Source of the DNA: Prorocentrum cordatum | Lineage: Eukaryota; Sar; Dinophyceae; Prorocentrales; Prorocentraceae | NCBI GenBank assembly: GCA_963575745.1 | Contig: CAUYUJ010006491.1 | Span: 173,942 to 237,941 of the forward strand | Length of the DNA stretch: 64,000 nt | Direction of reading: 5' to 3' | In this document: piece by piece, positions 12,101 through 20,407 of the stretch | How the letters are laid out: each line of letters opens with the position of its first letter | Numbering within the stretch: position 1 is the first letter of the stretch | Notes under the pieces: model-generated | What the model saw: the letters and a program-made list of their open reading frames with translations, nothing else | Database searches by the model: none | Told to the model about the DNA's origin: nothing | Translations under genes and position numbers: made by a program

Positions 12101-12895
12101 GAGAATCGTGCTGCCATGTTCCGTGCATGTGTATTCTCTGCTGCTGCTCAGGCTACGTTTGCAAAGCTGACGTATCTGGAGGATGAAGACTGGGACATCT
12201 TAGCTGTTCGTCGGTTCCCAAGTTGGCTCCAGAACAGTATGTGTGTCACTTGTTTACGTAATTTTCGTTGCCTGACGGCCATTCCGCGGTTCCACGATGA
12301 GTATAACGAGGATACCCAACACCTCCAGGCCAAGGTCACTCGTTTTCTTCGGTTCCGAGATCTGATGCCCTGTTCCAGGCTGCTTGTGCCCCGAATTCGG
12401 TATTTTGACCCCCAAGCCCCCGATTGGATCACGAACAGAGTTTTCCTGAATCTACGAATTGCAAATCGCCTCCTTGCACCGTCCACGGCAGTTGCTTATT
12501 TGAAGTCCATCTGCAACGCTTGGCCGACGACCAAGCGGTACCGCCAAGCGTGTCGCCCGTGCAGGTGCTGCGAGGTGGAGGGTGGGGATAGCATCCGCCA
12601 CATGTTTGAGTGTCCAGTCCTTATCCCGGCCCTGTCTCGTGTCCTCCCTGTCCTTCCTGCTTCTTTCTCGTCTTGCTCTGCTCTGGTGCGTCTCTTTATC
12701 TCTGATGTCTCGCAGATGACGCAGGACCAAATGTTAGCCAGCCTGCTAGTTCATGATCTCGCATTTGCTACCTTTAATGCTCTTCGTCATCTTGGTCGTC
12801 AGGGCCCTGATGTCATTCCGAACCTTGTGAATGCTCGTGCCCGTGTGCTGTCCAAACGGTCCCGTCGCTGCAGAGACCTCTTTATGGCCCGTTAA
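9140..12895 (+). CDS. LINE ORF2: APE endonuclease, reverse transcriptase, C-terminal zinc motif
   Basis: Open for 1251 sense codons after the ORF1 UAG. The first non-ATG start candidate is the TTG at 9203, and there is no early in-frame ATG, so expression probably depends on readthrough or reinitiation. A polyserine tract encoded by TCC/TCT repeats (~9265-9305) precedes the endonuclease. Endonuclease residues: catalytic Glu in LLQEVH (9485), GGDFN (Asp 9815), LGRID, and SDHVPV (Asp 10085, His 10088). Reverse transcriptase: APGPDGIPYSAW (~10880), LLDLAAAF with motif-A Asp at 11288, GVKQGCPLSALIFN (~11455), and catalytic FMDD at 11567-11578. The C-terminal CRPCRCC...H...C (12551-12622) resembles the zinc knuckle of LINE ORF2. 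Expected role: nick the target and copy the element RNA in place. All key catalytic residues are present. Confidence 0.92.
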   Translation, partial: DALRQLRGLTDAQFFRSHSLPLSNSRNAGSCHSDDRGSDKGSSSSSSSSSSSSSSPFPSPPAEWFVPFNFTASFGICTYNTSAYFGSIFGKHELQRQRSSKVSKLFAKYQVVLLQEVHGTRQDLTSLQRDFPGFKHFGSFCSSHRAGGVTISICSRLLSLFSNISSKVMEAGRIMFLTLSGTSGTLQIGNIHINPLHPPLVRQGLFRKIGRHTLSAAQALCFFGGDFNCLESGEHRVSIADGSSRGEAPGTINTFLQVFRDFTEVEQVDFTHRCRQNASLGRIDRIYTNCPTADLIDLHPRTGVLGDPMASFEPSDHVPVFVQLCPGCIGPPRIQRWVTAHPDYCTLLEAAAEKFGLSVDPFEKLQQLKDCMFYIKDVLTRRLYRLGPVTPQQRIAVCLKLLRCLRSGSMANCVRKCLAAYPVLDRFATPDGFTDRIGFHQHVAELHLEVLQEDLQRALEEHDGGPISRTDPVITRIQQNMRSWNPKGRRVSLAGCVADDGQPQSFEDSVASLRRHWAAVHRAPPVAGGNPCPLGAAIGASTDQARRLLELHIGTVSSGIEWEIDSSVFSGLISLRKRDTAPGPDGIPYSAWRCGGTLTRDALYEAYVALLRGTRLPHAFNHGYVVFPPKNVEEDTLTVLRGPAQTRPIVLSNTDNKLISGGLSVPLGLQARFSVVPFQTGGIKKRNILDNVFALEGSLLEYACYKGFECAGLFLLDLAAAFPSLLHSWIFFILSSLGIPSYYVDAIRELYTDMNVQILMGGRVFNGFQIGTGVKQGCPLSALIFNLCLDPMLRVIDRLVKPLPGRALAFMDDVGIASGDIVRVVDKVLRLFQVSEVLTGLKLNYSKCVVVVPSEALISRVCERLGARGVPVGRLNFRTNGKYLGVWVGPDGPSASWRGPTRKYIARGDYVKGLKLGLSLGIKEYNTLAFTVLSYVLQLLPVPDFVRQAEQTVLQRLTSSPRFAIPTDTLRHFSGYGFKFCPRPLVQENRAAMFRACVFSAAAQATFAKLTYLEDEDWDILAVRRFPSWLQNSMCVTCLRNFRCLTAIPRFHDEYNEDTQHLQAKVTRFLRFRDLMPCSRLLVPRIRYFDPQAPDWITNRVFLNLRIANRLLAPSTAVAYLKSICNAWPTTKRYRQACRPCRCCEVEGGDSIRHMFECPVLIPALSRVLPVLPASFSSCSALVRLFISDVSQMTQDQMLASLLVHDLAFATFNALRHLGRQGPDVIPNLVNARARVLSKRSRRCRDLFMAR

Positions 12896-13412
12896 CATCA
12901 TCATCATCATCATCCTCATCCTCATCCTCATCCTCATCATCATCATCATCATCGTCGTCGTCGCCGTCATCATCATAAACATCATCATTAGTCTCATCAT
13001 CATTATCATCACCATCATCATCATCACCATCATCACCATCATCACCATCATCGTCGTCCCATCATCACCATCATCATCATCATCACCATCATCACCATCA
13101 TCATCATCATCATCTTCATCATCTCCTTTCCCTCTTCTTCTTCGTCTTCTTATTCGTTTCCTTCTTCTTCGTCATCATTGTCGTTATCGTCGGCATCATC
13201 ACCATCGTCATCATCAGCAGCATCATCATCATCATCGTCGTTGTCTTCGTCGTCGTCGTGGTGGTGGTGGTGGTCGTCGTCGTCGTCATCATCATCATCC
13301 ATCATCATCATCATCATCATCATCATCGTCATCATCATCGTCATCGCCATTGCCATTGCCATTGCCATTGCCATCGCCATCGCCATCGCTATCGCCATCG
13401 CCATCGCCATCG

Positions 13413-13462
<50 letters not shown>

Positions 13463-13468
13463 CTCGTC

Positions 13469-13522
<54 letters not shown>

Positions 13523-13540
13523 CTCGTCGTCGTCACCGCT
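12896..13540. repeat. (ATC)/(GTC)/(GCCATT) repeat tract after LINE
   Basis: CAT/ATC triplets start at the base after the LINE stop codon, grade into mixed ATC/ACC/TTC triplets, then GCCATT/GCCATC hexamers (13345-13412) and a long GTC run (13413-13535). The gene-like frames are compositional. Confidence 0.95.
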
Positions 13541-13544
13541 GCCC

Positions 13545-14520
13545 CATTTCGGCTCACCCCTCACACGTTTCGTGGCTCCATAGGGAGCTCCACCGAATGC
13601 CCCAGTGGGAGCGTTCGCATGACACCGCCGCCCATGTCAGCACACCGCTCGCACGCTTTGTGGCCCCTATATGGGGGCTCCGTCTAAGGCCCCAGGGGAA
13701 AGGTTCGCATGGCACCACCGCCCAATTTTGGCGCATCCCTCACACGTTTCGCGGCCCCATAGGGAGCTCCACCGAAGGCCCCAATAGGAGAGTTCGTATT
13801 GCACCTCCGCTCCATTTCGGCACACCCCTCATTCATTCGTTTCTGGCCCCATAGAAAGCTTCACCTAAGGCCCCACTGGGAGGGCTCGTATGGCACAACC
13901 GCGCCCCTTTTCGGCACACTCCTCATACGTTTCGTGGCCCCATACGGGGGCTCCACCTCAGGATCCAGTGAGGGTTCGCATGGCACCACCGTTCCATTTC
14001 GGCACACCCCTCGTACGTTTCGTTGCCCCATAGGGAGCTCCACCGAAGGCCCCAGTGGCTGCGTCCGCATGCGCCCACTGCGCCTATTTTTCGCATGCGC
14101 CCACCGCATCCATTTCGGCACACCCCTCACACGCTTCGTGGCCCCATAGGGCGCTCCACCGAAGATCCGAGTGGCTGCGTTCACATGCGCCCTCCACACC
14201 CTCGTCGTCAAACCCCTCACGCGTTTCGTGGCCCCATCGGGAGCTCCACCTAAGGCACCAGTGGCTGCGTTCGCATGCGCCCGCCGCGCCAATTTTGGCA
14301 AACCGCCCACACGCTTCGTGGCCCCATAGGCAGCTCCACCTGAGGCCCCAGTGGGCCGCATGCGCCCAGCGCACCCATGTTGGCACCCCCCTCACACGCT
14401 TTTTGGCCCCATAAGGAGCTTCACCTCAGGCCCCAGTGACAGTGCCCGCATGGCGGCCCCTCCCCATTTCGGCACACCATTCACACGCTTCGTGGCCACA
14501 TGGGGAGATCTTTCAAAGGC
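13545..14520. repeat. Satellite array II, ~90-bp unit
   Basis: About ten diverged copies of the unit seen at 1-720 (CACACGTTTCGTGGCCCCATA, split here as CACACGTTTCG + TGGCCCCATA, then GGAGCTCCACC). The 3' flank 14522-14567 (CCCGCAATG, CACTCACAACTGCA, TTGGGTCTTTC) matches the flank of array I at 704-752. The flank is cut off by the spliced-leader relics at 14569. Confidence 0.9.
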
Positions 14521-14568
14521 GATGCCCGCAATGACGGCACTCACAACTGCATGAAGTTGGGTCTTTCA

Positions 14569-14616
14569 CCGTACCCTTCTGACTCAAGCCCTTCTGGCTC
14601 AAGCCCCTGGCTCAAG
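14569..14616 (+). other. Nested degenerate spliced-leader relics (three)
   Basis: Three consecutive leader-like segments. 14569-14588 is nearly full length (CCGTA-CCCTTCTGACTCAAG). 14589-14603 is truncated (CCCTTCTGGCTCAAG). 14604-14616 is more truncated (CCCCTGGCTCAAG). Each ends at the leader's 3' CTCAAG, and each next copy starts there. This is the pattern known in dinoflagellates from mRNAs that were trans-spliced, retroposed, transcribed and trans-spliced again. The order implies at least three rounds. Confidence 0.8.
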
Positions 14617-14738
14617 CGGGTCCCCCCTCGGGATCTCCGGCACTCAAGGGGGCGCCCGACGTAAGGGGCCCCGTCCCCGCGCCGCCGCTGCCCGGCCCCC
14701 CTCGCGGCCCCTGCGCTCCCCCCGTGCCCGGCCCAGCC

Positions 14739-15257
14739 ATGAGCCTTGCGGGGGGCGCCCCGGACGGGAACCCCCCACCAGGCCTACGGGGTGCAGTGAG
14801 GGATGTGCCGGAAGTTAGCGTCTGCGTTCCCCCATTTCCCCCCCGAGCACCAGCTGGGAGCTACCATCGGGGGTGGACAGAACCCCCAACAGTGACACGT
14901 CGATTAGTGAATTGTCCGTTTTCGGTTCTCGAGAGGGAGCCGTGGCCGTTATTTTCCAGGCTTGCGCCCGCCAGGTTTGGGCCTCAGGTCGTTTTCACTA
15001 AACCACGTTTTACTAAAGGGGGGTCTGTCCATCCCCGATACCACTCTCACAGGGAGGGGGCGATACAAGCCAACTTTCAACCGACCTCATCACTGCCCCC
15101 ACGGCCCTGGTGGATGGGGGCTCACGTTCTGCCCGCTGTGCTCAGCGTCCTGGTCCCGCCAGGAGTCCCTGGGGGCGCCCCAGCCTGGCCTCGCTCTTAC
15201 GGAGCATGGCTCGGAAGAAAGTGGCGGCTGCCCCAGCGATCCCCCTGGCACCGTTGA
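14739..15257 (+). CDS. Hypothetical ORF at head of retroposed sequence
   Basis: 172 aa from the ATG at 14739 (MSLAGGAPDGNPPPG...). The start and first codons are conserved in the second copy (63936, MSPAGGSLDGD...), which supports this as a real ancestral start codon. It is Pro/Gly/Arg-rich with no recognised domain. Downstream coding potential moves to other frames (15381 onward), so this copy is probably frameshifted and non-functional. Confidence 0.35.
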   Translation: MSLAGGAPDGNPPPGLRGAVRDVPEVSVCVPPFPPRAPAGSYHRGWTEPPTVTRRLVNCPFSVLEREPWPLFSRLAPARFGPQVVFTKPRFTKGGSVHPRYHSHREGAIQANFQPTSSLPPRPWWMGAHVLPAVLSVLVPPGVPGGAPAWPRSYGAWLGRKWRLPQRSPWHR

Positions 15258-15380
15258 TCATGACGTCCACGATGGAGCAGGGCATGCCCCCTGCAGCAGC
15301 GCCGGCTCCCCCAGGATGGAGACGCCGCTCCCTGCGAGCAATGACACCACTGCGAAGGCACCTGGCCTGAGCCCCCTCAG

Positions 15381-16559
15381 GTGGAGCAACTTCCCGGCAC
15401 CCCCGAGGAACTGCACCAGCGCTGTGATACCCAGCCCAGGCCCCCGGTGGAGCAGCCCCCCAGGGGGATCAGCCCCCCGAGCCAAGCCGAGAGCGCCGCG
15501 GCAACCCAAACAGCAGCAGGTGGAGAGCCTTCTGGACCAGCAGACCCCCAGACCGAACTCGCGGAGCAGAACCATACTGCGCCTGCGGACGCGGCCTCAG
15601 GCCTAGACGATGCTATCATCGCTCCGCGCAGGTCCATGGACGGTCGGGAGGATGGAACCAGCAGGACACACGGGGAGAAACTCTCAGGGGCTGGCGGCCC
15701 GCGCAGGCCCCGCGCCCGCAGGAATGCCTGTGCCCCAGGGATTCTCGCGGACCGTTCCGGGGACCCTGCCCCCAACTCAGGGCCTCACGTGGCCCTCTGC
15801 CGCTCCCCGCCAGGCTCTCCTGGGGAAAGCGTTCCCCGCAGTGCCAGCGTCAACCCTGGTAGCGCCGGTTCGCCTGGCCCCCCTTTTGCGACCCTGAGGA
15901 CATCAATTTCGGACTGCCCCTTCAGGGCTCAACATGCCCCCTGTGCGCTCGGACGCCTGCCCCAGGGAACGCAGGTCCAGCTGCGGGGAGGCTGCGTGTC
16001 CTACCAATCGTACGCTTATGCGGCGTCCCCCCGTCACTTAGCGGTCGGGCAAGGCGGATGGGTGCCCGCTCTGCACCAGCTGCTTGCCCTGCACTTTGCC
16101 GCCCTGCGATCTTCGGCCGAGCAAACCAGCGTGGTGGACTGCGCGGGTCCGTCCCCGCGGATCAGAGGCCAGTCCGTGATTGCCATAGACGCCGCGTTCC
16201 AGGCCGCCGAGGGGTGCAACCTCGGCGGTCGACCCCCGCGCGAGGGCGGAACTGTCGACCTCCGTCCCGACCTGGACAACGACAGCTTCTACCCCCTGGG
16301 AATGGGCGATTGGCTGCGCGAGCTCCTCTTGGCCAGGCACCTTGAGGTCAGCGAGCGGGGCTCGTTCGCTTCCCAGACACGGGCATCGTGCGCGCCTGAG
16401 CCTGCAGCCGCGCAACGAGTGCACCTCCTGCGCTCGACGCCGACGAACGCGAAGGGGAGGTCCGACCACCGCCTACGGATGGCCCTGACAACCGCCTCCC
16501 CCCACTCTGCTGGGGGGAGATTTATTTTGCCACCTGCTGGACATGTGGCTCTTGGGTGA
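15381..16559 (+). CDS. Hypothetical ORF, 392 aa, no known domain
   Basis: This is the longest frame in the retroposed sequence, open from a GTG at 15381. The N-terminal ~150 residues are a Pro/Ala/Glu-rich, probably disordered segment. The C-terminal half (about residues 200-330, ending ...DNDSFYPLGMGDWLRELL) looks more ordered and has the residue composition of real protein. I do not recognise a family. The lack of an early ATG and the frame change relative to 14739-15257 suggest a fragment of a decayed longer gene, perhaps a retroelement first ORF or a processed cellular gene. Confidence 0.35.
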   Translation: MEQLPGTPEELHQRCDTQPRPPVEQPPRGISPPSQAESAAATQTAAGGEPSGPADPQTELAEQNHTAPADAASGLDDAIIAPRRSMDGREDGTSRTHGEKLSGAGGPRRPRARRNACAPGILADRSGDPAPNSGPHVALCRSPPGSPGESVPRSASVNPGSAGSPGPPFATLRTSISDCPFRAQHAPCALGRLPQGTQVQLRGGCVSYQSYAYAASPRHLAVGQGGWVPALHQLLALHFAALRSSAEQTSVVDCAGPSPRIRGQSVIAIDAAFQAAEGCNLGGRPPREGGTVDLRPDLDNDSFYPLGMGDWLRELLLARHLEVSERGSFASQTRASCAPEPAAAQRVHLLRSTPTNAKGRSDHRLRMALTTASPHSAGGRFILPPAGHVALG

Positions 16560-16718
16560 TGTGAGCGCCCTCTCCAGGTACATGCAGCCTGTGTTAGCGC
16601 CTCAGGTGTTTTCTTCGGACTCGCTGCAGGACGTGGCTCGGGCCTTTCTGACATCACCTCGGACGGCTGCGACTATGCAAGGGCGCTTGCGCACGTCCTT
16701 GATGAGCTCGGGGGCGAT

Positions 16719-17294
16719 GTGCTCCACCACCCCCTGACAGCAGCCGCAGCAAGGTATGCACCCAGTGGCCACCAGGGCCGTGCTATCTTTGACGTTACAT
16801 GGCTTCTTGTTGAATTTTTGCGCGCTTGGAGGGACGAGCCCACGGGCCCGCGCAACCCTCTCCACGCAGGACAACCCGACTCGCCCAGACCCGCAAAATC
16901 TCTGGTCAGACTTGGAGGATTTGACAGCGGCATTGTGATCAGCCTCTGTGCCGCTATAAGGGCCCGAGTGGCTGCTGTTCCCCAACTTGCGATATGGCCC
17001 CCGAGAGCCTTTTGCATCTGTGAACCGTATTCCCCGCCAACCCCCTCGGATTGCGCTGCAATGGGCGAAGACTCCCCCCTGAGGGGCGGCGTCCTGCAGC
17101 GCCTGGGCCTTGTCCGTTTTGAAGTGGCGATGTTGCAGCACTACGGGCGCATCCGCTCTGATGTGGACACTCCCCCGACGGAGGGCCACCGCGACCTGGT
17201 CAATCAAGCCCCCCGGGCGGATCGTGCCGCTTTGAGGCTTTCGAGGGATTGGCTGTCCTGGCTAGGGGCTGTCCAGTCCGGTCCCGGCGTCTGA
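16719..17294 (+). pseudogene. Hypothetical ORF fragment
   Basis: 191-codon frame continuing the coding-like composition after 15381-16559 but in another frame. Segments such as GRAIFDVTWLLVEFLRAW and LRGGVLQRLGLVRFEVAML look structured. There is no recognisable domain. A further piece follows in yet another frame at 17619-18080. I read these as pieces of one decayed gene. Confidence 0.25.
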
Positions 17295-17618
17295 CCCTTG
17301 GAGACTGGTTCTGGGAACGCTGCTCCACAGGATGCAAGAGGAAGGCGCGTCTATCGTGCCCATGCATCCCTGCGAATCCGCCCCCCCCGACGGAGGCGCA
17401 GGGCAGCGGCGTGATAACCGCCCTCAGGGCGGCGCGTCAGCTCGGCCTGCGGCAGAGGCAGCCTCGCAACCAGGCGGCGGCAGGCGTGTCCCCATTTCCC
17501 CACGTGGCCCCCCATTCGCCCTCCCCAGGCGCAGCGCCAGACTCTGCGTGGCGACGTTCAGCGCCTTCGGCACGCCAGGGCTTCGCGTGGCCCTGAACCC
17601 CCCTTTTGCTTTAGTCGA

Positions 17619-18080
17619 TTGCGGGACACCCTCATTTGGGAGTCCGCATTTGATGGCGGCAGGCAGACCCTGGCGTGCGTCCTGCGCACCTCGAGCGCCC
17701 CCCTTGAAACCCTTGGCACCCTCGCGGCATGGTGGGCCGACCGTGGAGTCCGTTCGATCGAACGCGCCACGGACGTGCTTCGTGAGCTAACCAATGCAAT
17801 TTCCGTGGAATTTTCAGCTCGACTTGGGCGCCCCTTCCAGGTGCCTGCGCCCACTGCGCGCGCAGCGCTGCACCCCGCAGCGCAGGGGCGCATCTTCAGC
17901 CGAGTTGATCAGGGACAGACATGGGTGGGAAACGTGCTCCAGAGTCGGCCACCGCAGGAGTCCAGCCGAGACTCCACCAGTGACCCCGCATCCGCAACAT
18001 GGCACGCGAAATGCGGCTCGTACGTAGACGGGTCCGACCGCGGAATATGCCGCGCGTCTACGCGTGGAGCCAAGCCGTAG
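17619..18080 (+). pseudogene. Hypothetical ORF fragment
   Basis: 153-codon frame (MRDTLIWESAFDGGRQ...) with helical-looking segments (LGTLAAWWADRGVRS, VLRELTNAISVEFSARLG). It is unrecognised and probably the 3' coding piece of the same decayed retroposed gene. Confidence 0.22.
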
Positions 18081-18296
18081 TACCCTTCATATGGGGCTCA
18101 GCGCTCCCCGCTGCTCGCGAGCAGAGCCGGCAGGCCCTCGAGGATAGCCAGGTTGATCTATCGGGATATCACGCCCTGGTCCGCTGGTGAGGCGATCGTG
18201 CGCTACTCACCATACATGACGCCACGGAATTTCTAGGTAGGGCAGCGAGGCAGGCTGCCAGCCGAACCGGGGTTCGGGTCTCTCTCCCGTCTGCCA

Positions 18297-18352
18297 ACAT
18301 TTATTAGAGTGAGGGGGCTGAACCGAACGGTCATTCACTGTCCCTGGGTGCG
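18297..18352 (-). repeat. Short dispersed repeat, inverted partner of 1024-1080
   Basis: The reverse complement contains TTCAGCCACGC, CAGGGACAGTGAATGACCG, TTCGG and CCCTCACTCT, as at 1024-1080. Confidence 0.6.
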
Positions 18353-18383
18353 TGGCTGAAGTGGAATTCCGCGATGCGGATTA

Positions 18384-18500
18384 TTGTTCTTGTTCTTGTT
18401 GTTGTTGCTGTTGTTGTTGTTTGTTGTTTGTTGTTTGTTGTTTGTTGGTTGGTGTTTGGTGTTTGGTATTTGGTGTTGTTGTTTGTTGTTTGTTCTTCTC
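18384..18500. repeat. (TTG)n-type microsatellite
   Basis: TTG and TTTG/TGTTTGTTG units, with GGTGTTTGGTATTTGG variants near 18450-18475. Confidence 0.9.
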
Positions 18501-18506
18501 GTCGTC

Positions 18507-18726
18507 CCACCCGCGACCCGCCCCGCGACCTACCCGCGACCCACCCCGCGACCCACCCCGCGACCCATCCGCGACCCACCCGCGACCCACCCCGCGACCC
18601 ACCGGCGACCTTCCCTCAACCCACCCGCGACCCACCCCGCGACCCACCCGCGACCCACCCGCGACCCACCCGCGACCCACCCGCGACCCACCCGCGACCC
18701 ACCCGCGACCACCCCGCGACCCACCC
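18507..18726. repeat. Minisatellite, CGCGACCCAC 10-bp unit
   Basis: About twenty tandem units of CGCGACCCAC/CCGCGACCCA. Confidence 0.95.
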
Positions 18727-19400
18727 AAAATTTTCGGCGCCTGTGGCGGGCTTTTTTTGCAGTCGTTCCAGGTGGAGAACCTGCGACCCACCCGCGACCC
18801 AAATCGCGTTCAGTGTACAAGTCAAAAATTTTCGGCTTTTTGATTCCTTCCCGGTGGAGGTGGAGAGCCCGCGACCCACCCGCGACTCAAACTACGTTCA
18901 CTGAACAAGCCAAAAATTCGGCGCCTGCGGCGGGCTGTTTTTGATTCCTTCCCGGTGGAGGTGGAGAGCCCGCGACCCACCCGCGACCCAAACTACGTTC
19001 AGTGAACAAGCCAAAATTCGGCGCCTGCGGCGGGTTTCTTTTGCATTCGTTCCAGGTGGAGAACCTGCGACCTAAACCGCGCTCAGTGTACAAATCAATT
19101 TTTTCGGCGCCTGCGGCGGGCTGTTTTTGAATTCCTTCCAAGTTGAGGTGGAGAGCCCGCGACCCACCCGCGACTCAAACTACGTTCACTGAACAAGCCA
19201 AAAATTCGGCGCCTGCGGCGGGCTGTTTTTGCATTCGTGCTGGGTGGCCCACCAGCGACCCCCCCGCGCTGATCTTGTCAGAGCACGTAAATCGGCGCCT
19301 GCGGCGGGCTTGCTTGCATTGGTTTGGGAAAGCGCCCTCGATCTGGCACACGTTGACTCTACAATTGCACATCGGCGCCTGCGGCGGGGCTTTGTCTGAA
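18727..19400. repeat. Tandem ~85-105 bp repeat with GGCGCCTGCGGCGGGC core
   Basis: The core GGCGCCTGCGGCGGGC recurs near 18735, 18919, 19019, 19105, 19209, 19293 and 19373. It is separated by conserved spacers containing TTCCAGGTGGAG/CCCGGTGGAGG, GCGACCCACCCGCGAC and CGTTCAGTGAACAAGCC. The later units are shorter. The spacers also contain the 10-bp minisatellite unit found at 18507-18726, so the two arrays are related. Confidence 0.9.
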
Positions 19401-19499
19401 CACGTTCATTGACAATCCAGCTGCCTGCTGCAATTCGGCATCCGTGCCCAAAGCCTGGGTTCTGGGGACGCTGCCTCAAGGCGCCCACAATTCAGGGGC

Positions 19500-20165
19500 C
19501 TCGTGGCGCACGCTTCGTTGCCCCGTAGGAGGCCCCACCGAAGACTTCAGTGGTTGCGTCCGCATGCGCCCACCGCACCAATTTCGGCACACCCTTTCGC
19601 ACGTTTCGTGGCCCCGTAGGGAGCTCCACCGATTGGCCTCAATGGTTATGTTCGCATGCGCCCATCGCGCCCACGGTGGCACACCTTTCACACGTTTCGT
19701 GGCCCCGCAGGTGGCTCCCCCGAAGGCTCCAATGGTTGCGTTAACATGCGCTCACCGCACCCATATCGGCACACATCTCACACGTTTCGTGCCCCCTTTA
19801 GGGAGCTCCACAGAAGGCCCCACTGGCTGCGTCCGCATGCGCCCAGCGCGCTAATGTCGGCACATCAAGTACACCCTGCGTGGCGCCATGGGGAGCTCCA
19901 CGGAAGGCCTCTGTGGCTTCGTTCGCACGCGCCCACCGCACCCATGCCGGCACACCCCCTCGCATGTGTCGTGTGCCCACAGGGAGCTCCGCCGAAGGCC
20001 CCATTGGCTGCATCCGCACGCACCCACCGCAGCAATTTCGGCACACCTCCAACAAGTTTCGTGGCCGAGAGTTCCACCGAAGGCCCCGATGGCTGCGTTC
20101 GCATGCGCCCACCGCACCCATTTTCGGCACACCCTTCACTAGTTTCTGGCCCTATAGAGAGCTCC
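19500..20165. repeat. Satellite array III, ~90-bp unit
   Basis: About seven diverged copies of the array I/II unit (CACGTTTCGTGGCCCC, GGGAGCTCCACCGAAGGC, GCATGCGCCCACCGCACC). The downstream flank differs from arrays I and II. Confidence 0.88.
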
Positions 20166-20404
20166 AGGCGCGCAGTGGCTGGGGTGTCCTGCCGTGGTGT
20201 CCCGCGTTGTCCCTATGGTGTCCCGCGGTGTCCCGCCGTGGTGTCCCGATGGTGTCTCGTGGTGTCCCGTGGTGTCCCGTTTCCCAGTGGTGTCCTGCGG
20301 TTTCCCAGTGGTGTCCCGCGGTGTCCCGTGGTGTCCCGTGGTGTCCCGCGGTGTCCCGCGGTGTCCCGCCGAGTCCCGCCGTGGTGTCCCGATGCTGTCC
20401 CGAT
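20166..20404. repeat. Minisatellite, GTGTCCCGCG ~10-bp unit
   Basis: Tandem GTGTCCCGCG/GTGTCCCGTG units. The reverse-complement type (CACCGCGGGG) lies at 32830-33000 next to the same GATC-rich repeat, so this is one arm of a larger dispersed family. Confidence 0.9.
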
Positions 20405-20407
20405 CGG

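Larger units (their letters stand above)
14617..18296 (+). mobile_element. Retroposed sequence headed by SL relics, body unrecognised
   Basis: The first ~190 bp (14617-14810) match the last ~190 bp of the window (63815-64000), including the segments CACTCAAGGGGGCGCCCGAC and CCCCCCGTGCCCGGCC and an ATG-led ORF start at 14739 versus 63936. Both copies are headed by spliced-leader relics. The body contains unrecognised ORFs (14739-15257, 15381-16559, 16719-17294, 17619-18080) in different frames. I cannot tell whether this is a processed cellular gene or a retrotransposon. The 3' limit is uncertain; a short dispersed repeat starts at 18297. Confidence 0.55.

Noticed and set aside
18262-18290. 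tRNA T-arm-like GGTTCGGGTC
   Set aside because: No D-arm, anticodon arm or acceptor stem can be placed around it.
18507-18726. CRISPR-like array of short repeats
   Set aside because: The ~10-bp units are contiguous without unique spacers, no cas genes are present and the genome is eukaryotic.
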